Notes under the pieces: model-generated | Database searches by the model: none | Told to the model about the DNA's origin: nothing | What the model saw: the letters and a program-made list of their open reading frames with translations, nothing else | Source: Pseudomonas sp. MWU13-2100 | Lineage (GTDB): Bacteria; Pseudomonadota; Gammaproteobacteria; Pseudomonadales; Pseudomonadaceae | Assembly: GCF_023242365.1 (NCBI RefSeq) | Contig: NZ_JALLIX010000029.1 | Coordinates: forward strand, 1 to 64,000 | Length of the DNA stretch: 64,000 nt | Reading direction: 5' to 3' | Shown: one piece after another, positions 41,705 to 50,279 of the stretch | How positions within the stretch are numbered: the first letter of the stretch is position 1 | How the letters are laid out: the number at the start of each line of letters is the position of its first letter | Position numbers and translations under genes: made by a program

Positions 41705-42898
41705 TTAACGGGGGGCGAGCAGTCGGTCGGCGATCATCCCGCCGATCGGTATGGCCGAGGTGGCGGCCGGCGACGGTGCATTGCAGACGTGGACCATGCG
41801 CGGCGTTTCGGCGAACAGGAAGTCATGCACCAGGGTGCCGTCGCGCATCACCGCCTGGGCGCGGATACCGGCTTCGTAGGGCAGCAGGTCTTCGAGGACC
41901 AGGGACGGGCAGTACTTGCGGCACTGCTCCAGGTAGCCGCGCTTGAAGACTGAGTTCTTCATTTCCTGGCTACCGGAACCCAGGTTCTGCCACAGGGTTT
42001 TCCAGAAGCCGGGGAAGGCGGCGTATTGCGCGACGTCCCGCCAGTTGATGGAGAACTTCCGGTAATTCTCCCGGCCCAGCCCCAGCACGGCGTTCGGGCC
42101 GACGGTGACGCTGCCGTCGATCATCCGGGTCAGATGCACGCCGAGGAACGGCAGGTCCGGATCAGGAATCGGGTAGATCAGGTGATTGACGATATTGTTC
42201 TTCGCGGCCGGCAGACGGAAGTATTCGCCGCGGAAGGGAATGATCTGATGGTCGATGCGGATGCCGGCCAGGCTGGCCAGGCGATCGGATTGCAGGCCGG
42301 CACAGGCCACCAGTTTGTGAGCCTGCCAGACCCGGTCGTGACTGCTGACGGTGACTTTGGCGCCGTCTTCCTGGATGGCCGTGACCGTGGTGTCGAGCTG
42401 GATTTCGCCGCCGCCGACGCGAATGACCCGGGCCATGGCCTGGCAGATTTCGCGATAGTCGACGATGCCCGTGGCGTCGAGGAACAGGCCGCCGAGGCCG
42501 ACGATATTCGGTTCGCGCCGCCGCAGTTCGTCAGCATCAAGGCGTTCGACGCGCATGCCATTGAGTTGCGAGCGTTCGTACAGGGCTTGCATGCGCTGCC
42601 CTTGCAGGGGAGTAGAGGCCACCAGCAGCTTGCCGCAGACTTCGAAACGGATCCCGTGTTCGCGGCAGAAGTCCTTCGTGGCCTGGGCCCCGCGCTTGCA
42701 TAGATCGGCCTTGAGGCTGCCCGGCGCGTAGTAGATGCCGGCATGGATCACGCCGCTGTTGTGACCGGTCTGGTGACGGGCGAGGGTGGCTTCCTTTTCC
42801 AGGATCAGCAGCGAGGCACCGGGCTGGCGCTTGAGCAACTCCATGGCTGTGGCGAGGCCGACGATGCCGCCGCCGATGATGCAGAAGTCATAAATCAT
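41705..42898 (-). CDS. lhgO: L-2-hydroxyglutarate oxidase
   Basis: A 397-residue FAD enzyme that oxidises L-2-hydroxyglutarate to 2-oxoglutarate and passes electrons to the respiratory chain. The dinucleotide fold is 'YDFCIIGGGIVGLATAMELL', followed by 'ARHQTGHNSGVIHAGIYYAP' and 'SLKADLCKRGAQATKDFCRE', text characteristic of LhgO. 'IPFRGEYFRLPAAKNNIVNH' and 'GIRAQAVMRDGTLVHDFLF' also match. The length is normal. It is followed by a broken MHS carrier and preceded by a broken GntR gene. A GntR-like operator copy lies 37 bases upstream of the start. Confidence 0.95.
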   Translation of the reverse strand: MIYDFCIIGGGIVGLATAMELLKRQPGASLLILEKEATLARHQTGHNSGVIHAGIYYAPGSLKADLCKRGAQATKDFCREHGIRFEVCGKLLVASTPLQGQRMQALYERSQLNGMRVERLDADELRRREPNIVGLGGLFLDATGIVDYREICQAMARVIRVGGGEIQLDTTVTAIQEDGAKVTVSSHDRVWQAHKLVACAGLQSDRLASLAGIRIDHQIIPFRGEYFRLPAAKNNIVNHLIYPIPDPDLPFLGVHLTRMIDGSVTVGPNAVLGLGRENYRKFSINWRDVAQYAAFPGFWKTLWQNLGSGSQEMKNSVFKRGYLEQCRKYCPSLVLEDLLPYEAGIRAQAVMRDGTLVHDFLFAETPRMVHVCNAPSPAATSAIPIGGMIADRLLAPR

Positions 42899-42935
42899 GG
42901 AGGGAATTCACCTTGTTATTGTTCATGTCTAGTTA

Positions 42936-42949
42936 TCAGGTTGTCAGAC
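42936..42949. promoter_or_regulatory. GntR-type operator-like repeat, copy 1 (lhgO promoter)
   Basis: TCAGGTTGTCAGAC, identical to the copy at 43282-43295. The core GTTGTCAGAC resembles FCD-type GntR sites (TTGTCNGACAA-like). It lies in the lhgO promoter region, 38 bases upstream of the ATG. Confidence 0.55.
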
Positions 42950-43014
42950 TAATAGGGGCGAGCCGAATCGAGCTTGCTGGCCCCGGCGCCGCAGGCGGCG
43001 TGGGGCCGATTGGT

Positions 43015-43263
43015 TCAGTTCATGGGCGGCAGTTCCAGCTGCAGGCGTTTGGCCGAGGCCCGCAGATGCGCCTCGGCGCACGCGGCGGCCGCCTGGCGAT
43101 TGCCCTCGGCGATAGCCCGATGAAAGGCCACATCCGCGCCGGCTGCCGCATCGAAGTCGGTGGGCAAACGCGATTGCGCGGCGAGGCGCCCGGCATCGAT
43201 TTCCGCACGAATGGCGCTGACCACTCGTTCAACCAGGCAGTCAGGGCGTTGGAGTTCCAGCAT
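43015..43263 (-). pseudogene. FCD-type GntR regulator reduced by internal deletion
   Basis: The 82-codon frame has the start of a GntR regulator ('LVERVVSAIRAEIDAGRLAA', then QSRLPT). It then jumps to 'DVAFHRAIAEGNRQAAAACA' and 'EAHLRASAKRLQLELPPMN', which belong to the FCD effector domain near the end (the D.AFHRAI stretch). About 140 residues, including the recognition helix, are gone. It is unlikely to bind DNA or ligand. Its likely operators remain on both sides (42936-42949 and 43282-43295), implying it once repressed itself and lhgO. Confidence 0.75.
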
Positions 43264-43281
43264 GAAGGGCAGGCTCGGTAG

Positions 43282-43295
43282 TCAGGTTGTCAGAC
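43282..43295. promoter_or_regulatory. GntR-type operator-like repeat, copy 2 (own promoter)
   Basis: Exact copy of TCAGGTTGTCAGAC at 42936-42949, here continuing as ...GACCA so the extended text GGTTGTCAGACC is near-palindromic. It lies 19 bases upstream of the GntR relic's start, consistent with former autoregulation. Confidence 0.55.
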
Positions 43296-43309
43296 CATTC
43301 CCGAGAGGT

Positions 43310-44215
43310 TCAGGCGTTGTCAAGCACCCGGGCCGGGGCCAAGCATTCCCGGATCAGGGCCACGAAGCGGGTGGCGGCGGGGGACAGGGGCTGACCGCTG
43401 CGGCTGATCAGGCCGATTTCGCGACTGACGCCGGGGTGTTCCACGGGGCGTGTTTGCAGGCCGCCGAGGCCGTCATCCGCCGATTCCGGCAGCAGGGCCA
43501 TGCCCAGCCCCTGGCGTACCAGTGCCAGGACCGTGGACATATAGTTGGCTTCCAGCCCCGGGACCAGCGTCAGGCCTTGCTCGTCGAACAGTTGCTCGAC
43601 CCGTTCGCGTACGCTGCTGTCGCGTCCGGTGAGGATCATCGGTTGGCCACTCAGGTCCGGCAAGTTGACTGTGGTCTTGCGCGCCAACGGGTGTTCGTCG
43701 TGCAGGAACAGGCACAAGCGATCGACCATGACCACTTCGAAGTCCAGGCCATGATTGAGCCTGGCCCGTACACCCAGCCCGAAATCCACCTCGTTCTCCC
43801 GAACCAGGCTGTCGATGCGTTGGGCAACCACGTCCCGCAGGCGGATTTCGATGCCGGGATAGGCTTGGCGAAACAGCTTCAGTACCGGTGGCAGGGCGCC
43901 GGAGCAGATCGACGGCAAGGCGGCCAGCGTCACCACGCCCCGCTGCAGGCTGGCCAGGTCGCGGGAGCCGCTGACGATATTGTCCAGGTCCAGCAACAGC
44001 TTCTCCATGGGGCCGCGGGCCTGCTGGCCGGCGCCGGTCAGGTTGACCTGGCGCGGGCTGCGCTCCAGCAGGGTGACGCCGAGCCACTCTTCCAACTGCT
44101 GGACCTGCACCGTCAGCGCCGAGGGCGAAAGGTGCAGCAGCGCGGCGGCGCGGGCGAAGTTGCCGGTCTGGGCGACCGTCAGGAAGGCGCGGATATGCTG
44201 GACGGCGTTCTTCAT
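43310..44215 (-). CDS. LysR-family regulator, divergent from the CitMHS/AtuA-like operon
   Basis: From the ATG at 44215 the regulator has 301 residues. The winged helix is 'VQHIRAFLTVAQTGNFARAA' with 'LLHLSPSALTVQVQQLEEWL'. The effector domain starts near 'RGVVTLAALPSICSGALPPV' and ends with 'LVRQGLGMALLPESADDGLG'. It sits 114 bases from the carrier gene on the other strand, so it is probably its activator in response to a tricarboxylate or related acid. Confidence 0.92.
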   Translation of the reverse strand: MKNAVQHIRAFLTVAQTGNFARAAALLHLSPSALTVQVQQLEEWLGVTLLERSPRQVNLTGAGQQARGPMEKLLLDLDNIVSGSRDLASLQRGVVTLAALPSICSGALPPVLKLFRQAYPGIEIRLRDVVAQRIDSLVRENEVDFGLGVRARLNHGLDFEVVMVDRLCLFLHDEHPLARKTTVNLPDLSGQPMILTGRDSSVRERVEQLFDEQGLTLVPGLEANYMSTVLALVRQGLGMALLPESADDGLGGLQTRPVEHPGVSREIGLISRSGQPLSPAATRFVALIRECLAPARVLDNA

Positions 44216-44278
44216 TCTGTTTTTCCGAATGCATGGCGGTGAACATTCCAATTTACAAAGTTTAACCGCGTTCCAATA

Positions 44279-44322
44279 CTCCGGGGAAAACAATAACTGT
44301 CCGCCATTGAGCGGCCCCGGAG
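44279..44322. promoter_or_regulatory. Inverted repeat in the LysR/CitMHS gap
   Basis: CTCCGGGG (44279-44286) and CCCCGGAG (44315-44322) form a perfect 8-bp inverted repeat with a 28-base spacer. The right arm ends eight bases before the carrier ATG at 44330, close to its ribosome-binding site, so it could act as an mRNA hairpin as well as a DNA site. Confidence 0.35.
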
Positions 44323-44329
44323 TCTTTCC

Positions 44330-45622
44330 ATGCTCGCCACGTTGGGTGTCATCACCATCGTCTGTCTGCTTGCGGCTGTCATGAGCAAGCGTCTTTCGCC
44401 CCTGGTCGCGTTGATCGCCTTGCCGATCATTGCCGCGCTGCTCGGCGGTTTCGGTCTGCAAACCAGCGCCTTTATCGTCACCGGCATCAAGAACGTCGCC
44501 CCGGTGGTCGGCATGTTCGTGTTCGCCATCCTGTTCTTCGGGGTCATGACGGATGCCGGTATGCTCGACCCGATCATCAACCGCATCCTGCGCACGGTGG
44601 GCACGCGGCCCACGCGGATTGTCATGGGCACGGCCTTGCTGGCGTTGCTGGTGCACCTCGACGGTTCCGGGGCGGTGACCTTTCTGGTGACCATCCCGGC
44701 GATGCTGCCGCTGTATACGCGACTGGGCATCGACCGGCGGATCCTGGCTTGTGTCGCGGCGATGGCCGCCGGGGTGAATTTCCTGCCCTGGACCGGCCCG
44801 GTGCTGCGTTCGTCGGCGGCCTTGCACGTGCCAGTGGCGGATCTGTTCCAGCCGTTGATTCCGGTGCAGATCGTCGGCTTGCTGTTTGTCTTCGCCTGCG
44901 CCTGGTGGTTGGGCCGGCGTGAAGAACGGCGTCTGGGCCTGGGCGCCGGCCTGACCACGGGCGGCGTGCCGAGCCGGGTGATCAGCCAGGAGCAAGAAGC
45001 CCTGCGCCGCCCACGGCTGTTCCGGGCCAACCTGCTGCTGACGGTGCTGGTAATGGCGGTGATGATCGCCGGCTGGGTCGACCCGGTGGTGATGTTCATG
45101 CTCGGAACCGTGGTTGCGCTGTGCCTCAATTACCCCAATGTCGATGCCCAGCGTGCCCGCATCGATGCCCATGCCAAGACGGCCCTGACCATGGCCAGTA
45201 TTCTTCTGGCGGCCGGAGTCTTTACCGGCATCATGCAGGGCACGGGCATGCTCAAGGCCATGGCCGAAGTGGCGGTGGCGCAGATCCCGGCCGGCCACGG
45301 CAAGCTGATTCCGGCGGTGGTGGGTTTCCTGTCGATGCCGCTGAGCCTGTTGTTCGATCCGGACTCGTTTTATTTCGGCGTGATGCCAGTGATCGCCGAG
45401 GTCGGCAAGGCCTTGGGCGTGGAGCCGTTGCAGGTGGCCCAGGCGTCCTTGCTGGGGGTGCACACCACCGGTTTTCCGGTCAGCCCGCTGACCCCCGCGA
45501 CCTTTCTGCTGGTGGGCCTGTGCAAGATCGAACTGGCCGATCACCAGCGTTTCACCATTCCTTTCCTGCTCGCCGCCTCGGTATTGATGACCCTGACGGC
45601 GTTGCTTCTGGGTATCTTTTGA
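44330..45622 (+). CDS. CitMHS-family citrate-type carrier
   Basis: A 430-residue membrane protein with about eleven helices. The CitMHS family text is 'AVMSKRLSPLVALIALPIIA', 'GIKNVAPVVGMFVFAILFFG', 'GVMTDAGMLDPII' and 'HLDGSGAVTFLVTIPAMLPL' (the substrate motif). CitM-type carriers import citrate with Mg2+ or other divalent cations and protons. The cargo here may be a related hydroxy-tricarboxylate, given the AtuA-type partner genes. It is divergent from a LysR gene and 16 bases upstream of the AtuA-like gene. Confidence 0.92.
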   Translation: MLATLGVITIVCLLAAVMSKRLSPLVALIALPIIAALLGGFGLQTSAFIVTGIKNVAPVVGMFVFAILFFGVMTDAGMLDPIINRILRTVGTRPTRIVMGTALLALLVHLDGSGAVTFLVTIPAMLPLYTRLGIDRRILACVAAMAAGVNFLPWTGPVLRSSAALHVPVADLFQPLIPVQIVGLLFVFACAWWLGRREERRLGLGAGLTTGGVPSRVISQEQEALRRPRLFRANLLLTVLVMAVMIAGWVDPVVMFMLGTVVALCLNYPNVDAQRARIDAHAKTALTMASILLAAGVFTGIMQGTGMLKAMAEVAVAQIPAGHGKLIPAVVGFLSMPLSLLFDPDSFYFGVMPVIAEVGKALGVEPLQVAQASLLGVHTTGFPVSPLTPATFLLVGLCKIELADHQRFTIPFLLAASVLMTLTALLLGIF

Positions 45623-45638
45623 TATGAGGGACCTTGCG

Positions 45639-46991
45639 ATGAAAACCTTGCGTATCGGCTCCGGTGCCGGCTATTCGGGCGACCGCATTGAGCCGGCGGT
45701 GGAACTGGCGGCCAAGGGTGAGTTGGATTACCTGGTGTTCGAGTGCCTGGCCGAACGGACCATCGCCCTCGCGCAGCAGGCCCGGCTCAGTGATCCCGAG
45801 GCCGGTTATGACCCGTTGCTGCGTGAGCGGATGCAGCGTGTGCTGCCGTTTGTGGCCGGTGCCGGGCGACGTCTGCGGATCATCACCAATATGGGTGCGG
45901 CCAATCCCCTGGCCGCCGCGCGTGAGGTCCGGCGGATCGCTGCCGAGCTGGGTTTGCACGGACTCAAGATTGCCGCGGTGACGGGTGACGATGTGCTTGA
46001 GGTGCTGCGTGCCGGGCCGAGTCGTTTGCTGGACAACGGCTTGCGGGTCGAACAGTTGGGCGACCGGCTGGTCTCTGCCAATGCCTATCTGGGCGTGGAA
46101 GGTATCGTCCAGGCGCTGGCGGCCGATGCCGATGTGGTGATCACCGGCCGGGTGGCCGATCCGTCGTTGTTCCTCGCGCCGCAGTGCTTCGAGTTCGGCT
46201 GGGCGGCAGACGATTGGCCGCGCCTGGGCCGTGGCACGCTGATCGGTCATCTGCTGGAGTGTGCGGGGCAGATCACCGGCGGTTATTTTGCCGACCCGGG
46301 CGTCAAGGAGGTGCCGGACCTGGCGCACCTGGGCTTTCCCCTGGCCGAAGTGGATGCCGAGGGCCGGGCGACCATCACCAAGGTTGTGGGCAGCGGCGGT
46401 CGGGTGGATGCGGCGACCTGCACGGAGCAGTTGCTCTATGAAGTGCATGACCCGGCGGCCTACCTGACGCCGGATGTCACGGCGGACTTTGAGGGCGTGA
46501 GTTTTGTCGAGGAAGGGGCCGACCGGGTTGGTGTGCAGGGCGCGAGTGGACGCCAGCGTCCGGACACCTTGAAGGTCTCGGTGGGTTACCTGGACGGTTG
46601 GATCGGCGAGGGGCAGATGTCCTACGGTGGTCCGGGCGCCCTGGCCCGGGCGCGGCTGGCGCGGGAAATTGTCTTGCAGCGCCTGGAAATCATCGGCGTC
46701 AAGGCCGAGGAAGTTCGTGCGGAACTGATGGGCGTTGATGCCCTGTATGGCGAAGCGCTGAGTGCGCGAGGGCAGGGCGAGCCTTGGGAAGTCCGTTTGC
46801 GGGTGGCGGCGCGTTGTGTCGATCGGGCCGATGCGCTGCGTGTCGGCAATGAAGTGGAGACGCTATACACCAATGGCCCGTCAAGTGGTGGCGGTGCGAG
46901 CAAGAGTGTGCGACAGGTGGTGGCGGTGGCGTCTCTGTTGCTGCCACGGGAAAATCTGACGGTAGCGATTCATCTGGAGGATCGGTCATGA
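45639..46991 (+). CDS. AtuA-family (DUF1446) acyclic-terpene-utilisation-like protein
   Basis: A 450-residue protein from the ATG at 45639 (TGAGGG eight bases upstream; ATG 45624 is also possible). It matches the AtuA N-terminal domain: 'IGSGAGYSGDRIEPAVELAA', 'LDYLVFECLAERTIALAQQA' and 'VTGDDVLEVL', then 'VITGRVADPSLFLAPQCFEF'. AtuA works in acyclic terpene breakdown, where its exact reaction is unclear; homologues next to acid carriers likely act on hydroxy acids. The C-terminal ferredoxin-like domain is separately encoded by the next gene, overlapping by four bases. Confidence 0.88.
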   Translation: MKTLRIGSGAGYSGDRIEPAVELAAKGELDYLVFECLAERTIALAQQARLSDPEAGYDPLLRERMQRVLPFVAGAGRRLRIITNMGAANPLAAAREVRRIAAELGLHGLKIAAVTGDDVLEVLRAGPSRLLDNGLRVEQLGDRLVSANAYLGVEGIVQALAADADVVITGRVADPSLFLAPQCFEFGWAADDWPRLGRGTLIGHLLECAGQITGGYFADPGVKEVPDLAHLGFPLAEVDAEGRATITKVVGSGGRVDAATCTEQLLYEVHDPAAYLTPDVTADFEGVSFVEEGADRVGVQGASGRQRPDTLKVSVGYLDGWIGEGQMSYGGPGALARARLAREIVLQRLEIIGVKAEEVRAELMGVDALYGEALSARGQGEPWEVRLRVAARCVDRADALRVGNEVETLYTNGPSSGGGASKSVRQVVAVASLLLPRENLTVAIHLEDRS

Positions 46992-47314
46992 GCGGTCTTG
47001 AGTTACGCGCTTTTGCCCATTCGCGCACGGGCGACAAAGGCGACACCTCGAATATCTCGGTGATCGCCTATCGGGTCGAGGACTACCTCAGGTTATGCGA
47101 ATGGCTGACGGCAGAGCGGGTGGCGGACTACTTTGCGCCCTTGCTCGATCCGGCTGCCGGACCGGTACGGCGTTACGCGGTACCGGGAGTGCGGGCCTTG
47201 AATTTCGTCTTGCCGGGCATTCTCCGTGGCGGGGTGACCCGCTCCCTGGCACTGGATGCCCACGGCAAGAGCCTGGGTTCGGCGTTGCTGGATATGCCGT
47301 GGGAGCGCGATTAA
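46988..47314 (+). CDS. AtuA C-terminal ferredoxin-fold-like domain protein
   Basis: A 108-residue protein matching the domain normally fused to AtuA: 'ELRAFAHSRTGDKGDTSNIS' near the start, then 'RRYAVPGVRALNFVLPGILR' and 'SLALDAHGKSLGSALLDMPW'. Overlap with the AtuA-like stop (ATGA) indicates a stable two-subunit complex instead of one fused chain. It ends against the isonitrile hydratase gene, which comes from the other strand and shares four bases with it. Confidence 0.88.
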   Translation: MSGLELRAFAHSRTGDKGDTSNISVIAYRVEDYLRLCEWLTAERVADYFAPLLDPAAGPVRRYAVPGVRALNFVLPGILRGGVTRSLALDAHGKSLGSALLDMPWERD

Positions 47315-48000
47315 CCCGCCTGTTTCAAGCGCTGGGCGACACGCTCGGTGATCAGGCTGCGTTGTTTGTGCGACTCCGCCGCTCGTTGCCGGGCAATCTC
47401 CAGCACGTCCGCGGGGGCTGTCTCCGGGCTGCCGGCGTTGAATGGAGGCGCCGGTGCGTATTCCAACTGCAACTGGATCACCTGGGCTTCTTGTGCCCCG
47501 ACCAGTTCAGCGACCAGGGTCAGGGCAAAATCGATCCCGGCGGTGATGCCGCCGCCAGTCAGCAGGTTGCCGTCACGTACCACACGATCCTTCACCGGGA
47601 GCGCGCCGAAGCTCGCCAGCAGGTCGTGATAAGCCCAGTGAGTGGTGGCCTTGCGGCCTTGCAGCAGCCCGGCGGCACCCAGCACCAGGGAACCGGTGCA
47701 GACCGAGGTGACGTACCGCGCCCGGGCGGCCTGGCGGACGATGAACGAGAGGGTTTCGGCATCTTCCATCAATGGTCCGACCCCGGCACCGCCCGGAATG
47801 CAGATCACGTCCAGGGGCGGGCAGTCGTCGAAGGTGGTCGTCGGGGTGAAGACCAGACCGGTGCTGGCGGTGACGGGGGCGAGGTCCTTCCAGATCAGGT
47901 GGATTCGCGCATCCGGCAACGTGGCCAGAACGTCGTAGGGGCCGGTGAGGTCGAGCTGTTGGACTTTGGGGAATAACAGAAAGCCGATATGCAGCGTCAT
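47311..48000 (-). CDS. inhA: Isonitrile hydratase (DJ-1/PfpI family)
   Basis: From the ATG at 48000 it has 229 residues. It is close to P. putida InhA, which turns isocyanides into N-formamides: 'LHIGFLLFPKVQQLDLTGPY' at the start, 'LDVICIPGGAGVGPLMEDAE', the nucleophile elbow 'ARYVTSVCTGSLVLGAAGLL' with the catalytic Cys, and 'DGNLLTGGGITAGIDFALTL'. It is divergent from a GlxA-type regulator whose N-terminal half has the same fold, so the pair is probably a regulated detoxification unit. Many homologues are annotated the same way without proof. Confidence 0.88.
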   Translation of the reverse strand: MTLHIGFLLFPKVQQLDLTGPYDVLATLPDARIHLIWKDLAPVTASTGLVFTPTTTFDDCPPLDVICIPGGAGVGPLMEDAETLSFIVRQAARARYVTSVCTGSLVLGAAGLLQGRKATTHWAYHDLLASFGALPVKDRVVRDGNLLTGGGITAGIDFALTLVAELVGAQEAQVIQLQLEYAPAPPFNAGSPETAPADVLEIARQRAAESHKQRSLITERVAQRLKQAG

Positions 48001-48112
48001 GTAATAGCTCCGTGGAAGTAAATAGGCGGGTCCTGCAGGGCTGGACGACTTCACTGTAGTTCCGTAGGCTTTGGCGTATCTGCCATTGACCCCACGTTTC
48101 ACGCCAATCCCC

Positions 48113-49087
48113 ATGAATACACCCAGAACGATCCGCATCCTGGCTTTTCCCAATGTCCAGGTGCTCGATGTTACCGGGCCGCTGCAGGTCTTTGCCTCGG
48201 CCAACGACCTGGCCCGTGCCGCGGGCCTGCCGCTGCCTTATGCGGTGAGTGTGATTGCCGACCAGCGCGAGCCGGTGATGAGTTCGGCGGGGTTGGCCCT
48301 GGTGGCCAATCCTTTGCCGGCCACGGGCGTGTCTTGCGACACCCTGATCATCGCGGGTGGTTGGGGCACCTACGCGGCTTCCGAGGACCCGGCGCTGGTG
48401 GCCTGGGTACGCCAGCAGGCCAGTTGCGCGCGACGGGTCGCCTCGGTCTGCACCGGGGCCTTCCTGCTGGCGGCCAGCGGCTGGCTGGACGGGCGGCGAG
48501 TGGCAACCCACTGGACCCGCTGCGAACAATTGGCGGCGCAGTACCCGCGGGTACGGGTCGAGCCCAATCCGATCTTTATCAATGATGGCCCGGTCTGGAC
48601 CTCGGCCGGAGTGACTGCGGGTATCGACTTGTCCCTGGCGTTGGTTGAGGCGGACTTGGGGCGTCCCGTGGCGCTGGAGGTCGCGCGGCATCTGGTGGTG
48701 TTCCTGAAACGCCCCGGCGGGCAGTCGCAATTCAGCGCCACCTTGTCCTTACAGAAGGCCGGCAGCCGCTTCGGCGATTTGCAGGCCTGGATCGCCGAGC
48801 ATTTGGCGCAGGACCTGTCGATCCCGGTCCTGGCGCAGCAGGCGGGCATGAGCGAGCGCAGTTTCGTCCGTCACTACCGTGCCGAGACCGGGCAGACGCC
48901 GGCCCGGGCCATCGAACAGATCCGGGTGGAAACCGCCCGGCGCCTGTTGAGCGATACCGCGATGCCGATCAAGCGGATTGCCACCCGCTGTGGTTTCGGC
49001 AGCGAGGAAACCCTGCGCCGCAGCTTTCTGCGGGCCATGAGTGTCACGCCACAGGCTTATCGCGAGCGCTTTTCGCTGCGTCCATGA
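48113..49087 (+). CDS. GlxA-family AraC-type regulator with DJ-1-like domain
   Basis: The regulator starts at the ATG at 48113 and has 324 residues. The N-terminal half (about 1-190) is DJ-1-like: 'TIRILAFPNVQVLDVTGPLQ', 'CDTLIIAGGWGTYAASED' and the elbow 'RVASVCTGAFLLAASGWLDG', with the Cys retained. The C-terminal half holds two AraC helix-turn-helix units: 'LSIPVLAQQAGMSERSFVRH' and 'PIKRIATRCGFGSEETLRRS'. It is divergent from the isonitrile hydratase gene, which it most likely controls. It is intact. Confidence 0.92.
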   Translation: MNTPRTIRILAFPNVQVLDVTGPLQVFASANDLARAAGLPLPYAVSVIADQREPVMSSAGLALVANPLPATGVSCDTLIIAGGWGTYAASEDPALVAWVRQQASCARRVASVCTGAFLLAASGWLDGRRVATHWTRCEQLAAQYPRVRVEPNPIFINDGPVWTSAGVTAGIDLSLALVEADLGRPVALEVARHLVVFLKRPGGQSQFSATLSLQKAGSRFGDLQAWIAEHLAQDLSIPVLAQQAGMSERSFVRHYRAETGQTPARAIEQIRVETARRLLSDTAMPIKRIATRCGFGSEETLRRSFLRAMSVTPQAYRERFSLRP

Positions 49088-49277
49088 GATTCCCACGGGG
49101 GCGCCGTCGATCCACTTCGTTGACCTAAGCCATCCCCTGAGTCCCGATTGCACCTAAGCTGTTGGAATATCGGACGTAGTTCGCAATAAAACCTGTACGC
49201 TGAGTATGTTTTGTAAAAGTTATGGCATCATGCCATTAATGCTTTCCCTGATACCCAAATAAGATGAGCACCGGTCT

Positions 49278-50276
49278 GTGTCAGTGATTCCCCTACTTGT
49301 GTGTGACGACTCCAACATGGCCCGTAAGCAGGTTTTGCGGGCGCTGCCGGCAGACTGGCAGGTCTCGATCACCCAGGCCAGCGATGGTCGACAGGGGCTG
49401 GATGCCATTCGCCAGGGATTGGGGCAAGTGGTGCTGCTCGACCTGACCATGCCGGAAATGGATGGCTATCAGGTGCTCTCGGCGATCCGGGCCGAAGGTT
49501 TGCAGGCACAGGTGATCGTGATCTCCGGTGACGTCCAGGAAGAGGCGGTACGCCGGGTTCACGAGCTGGGTGCGCTGGCGTTCCTGAAAAAGCCCTTCGA
49601 CCAGGACGAGCTGCGTGAGATCCTCGACCGACTGGGGCTGCTGAAGGCCCCCGGTCCGACACCATTAGCTGCTCGCCCTGAACCGACGACTGAAATCAGC
49701 TTTCGCGATGCCTTTCGCGAAACGGTCAACGTGGCCATCGGGCGTGCGGCGGCGCTGATTGCCAAGGTCCTGGGTGTGTTCGTGCAGTTGCCGGTGCCGA
49801 ACGTGAATATCCTCGAAGTGGGCGAGCTGCACATGGCGCTGATGGATGCCGGGAGCTGCAACCAGCTCACCGCCATCTGCCAGGGCTTTATCGGCAGCGG
49901 CATCGCCGGCGAAGCCTTGCTGATGTTCCATGACTCGGAAATCGCCGACATGGCGCAGTTGATGCAACGCCAGGGCACCGAATATTCGGACCTTGAAATG
50001 TTGCTCGACCTCTCCAGCGTGCTGATCGGCGCGTGCCTGAGCAGTATTGCCGAGCAGATCGACGTGGTGTTTTCCCAGGGGCACCCACAGATTCTCGGGC
50101 AGCACGCGGCCATCGACGAACTGATCCGGGTCAACCAGCAGCGCTGGAAAAAGACCCTGGCGGTAGAAATCAGCTACAGCCTGGAAGGGCACGATATTCA
50201 TTTCGACTTGCTGTTGTTGTTCACGGAAGACTCCATCCAGCGGTTGACCGACAAACTCGCCTACCTGATGAGCTGA
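49278..50276 (+). CDS. Response regulator with C-terminal CheC/CheX-like phosphatase domain
   Basis: A 332-residue protein from a GTG at 49278. The receiver domain has 'LLVCDDSNMARKQVLRAL', the phosphorylated Asp in 'QVVLLDLTMPEMDGYQVLSA', Ser in 'VIVISGDVQEEAV' and Lys in 'ALAFLKKPFDQDEL'. Residues about 150-330 form a CheC/CheX-like domain, a class that dephosphorylates CheY-type regulators. It sits three bases before the PAS-GGDEF gene, so phosphorylation of this protein probably feeds c-di-GMP output. The missing partner kinase must be elsewhere. Confidence 0.88.
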   Translation: MSVIPLLVCDDSNMARKQVLRALPADWQVSITQASDGRQGLDAIRQGLGQVVLLDLTMPEMDGYQVLSAIRAEGLQAQVIVISGDVQEEAVRRVHELGALAFLKKPFDQDELREILDRLGLLKAPGPTPLAARPEPTTEISFRDAFRETVNVAIGRAAALIAKVLGVFVQLPVPNVNILEVGELHMALMDAGSCNQLTAICQGFIGSGIAGEALLMFHDSEIADMAQLMQRQGTEYSDLEMLLDLSSVLIGACLSSIAEQIDVVFSQGHPQILGQHAAIDELIRVNQQRWKKTLAVEISYSLEGHDIHFDLLLLFTEDSIQRLTDKLAYLMS

Positions 50277-50279
50277 GCC

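Noticed and set aside
44216..45544. N-terminal extension of the LysR gene giving 744 residues
   Set aside because: The added 443 residues are Gln/His/Arg-rich and antisense to the CitMHS gene; the winged helix begins at the ATG at 44215.
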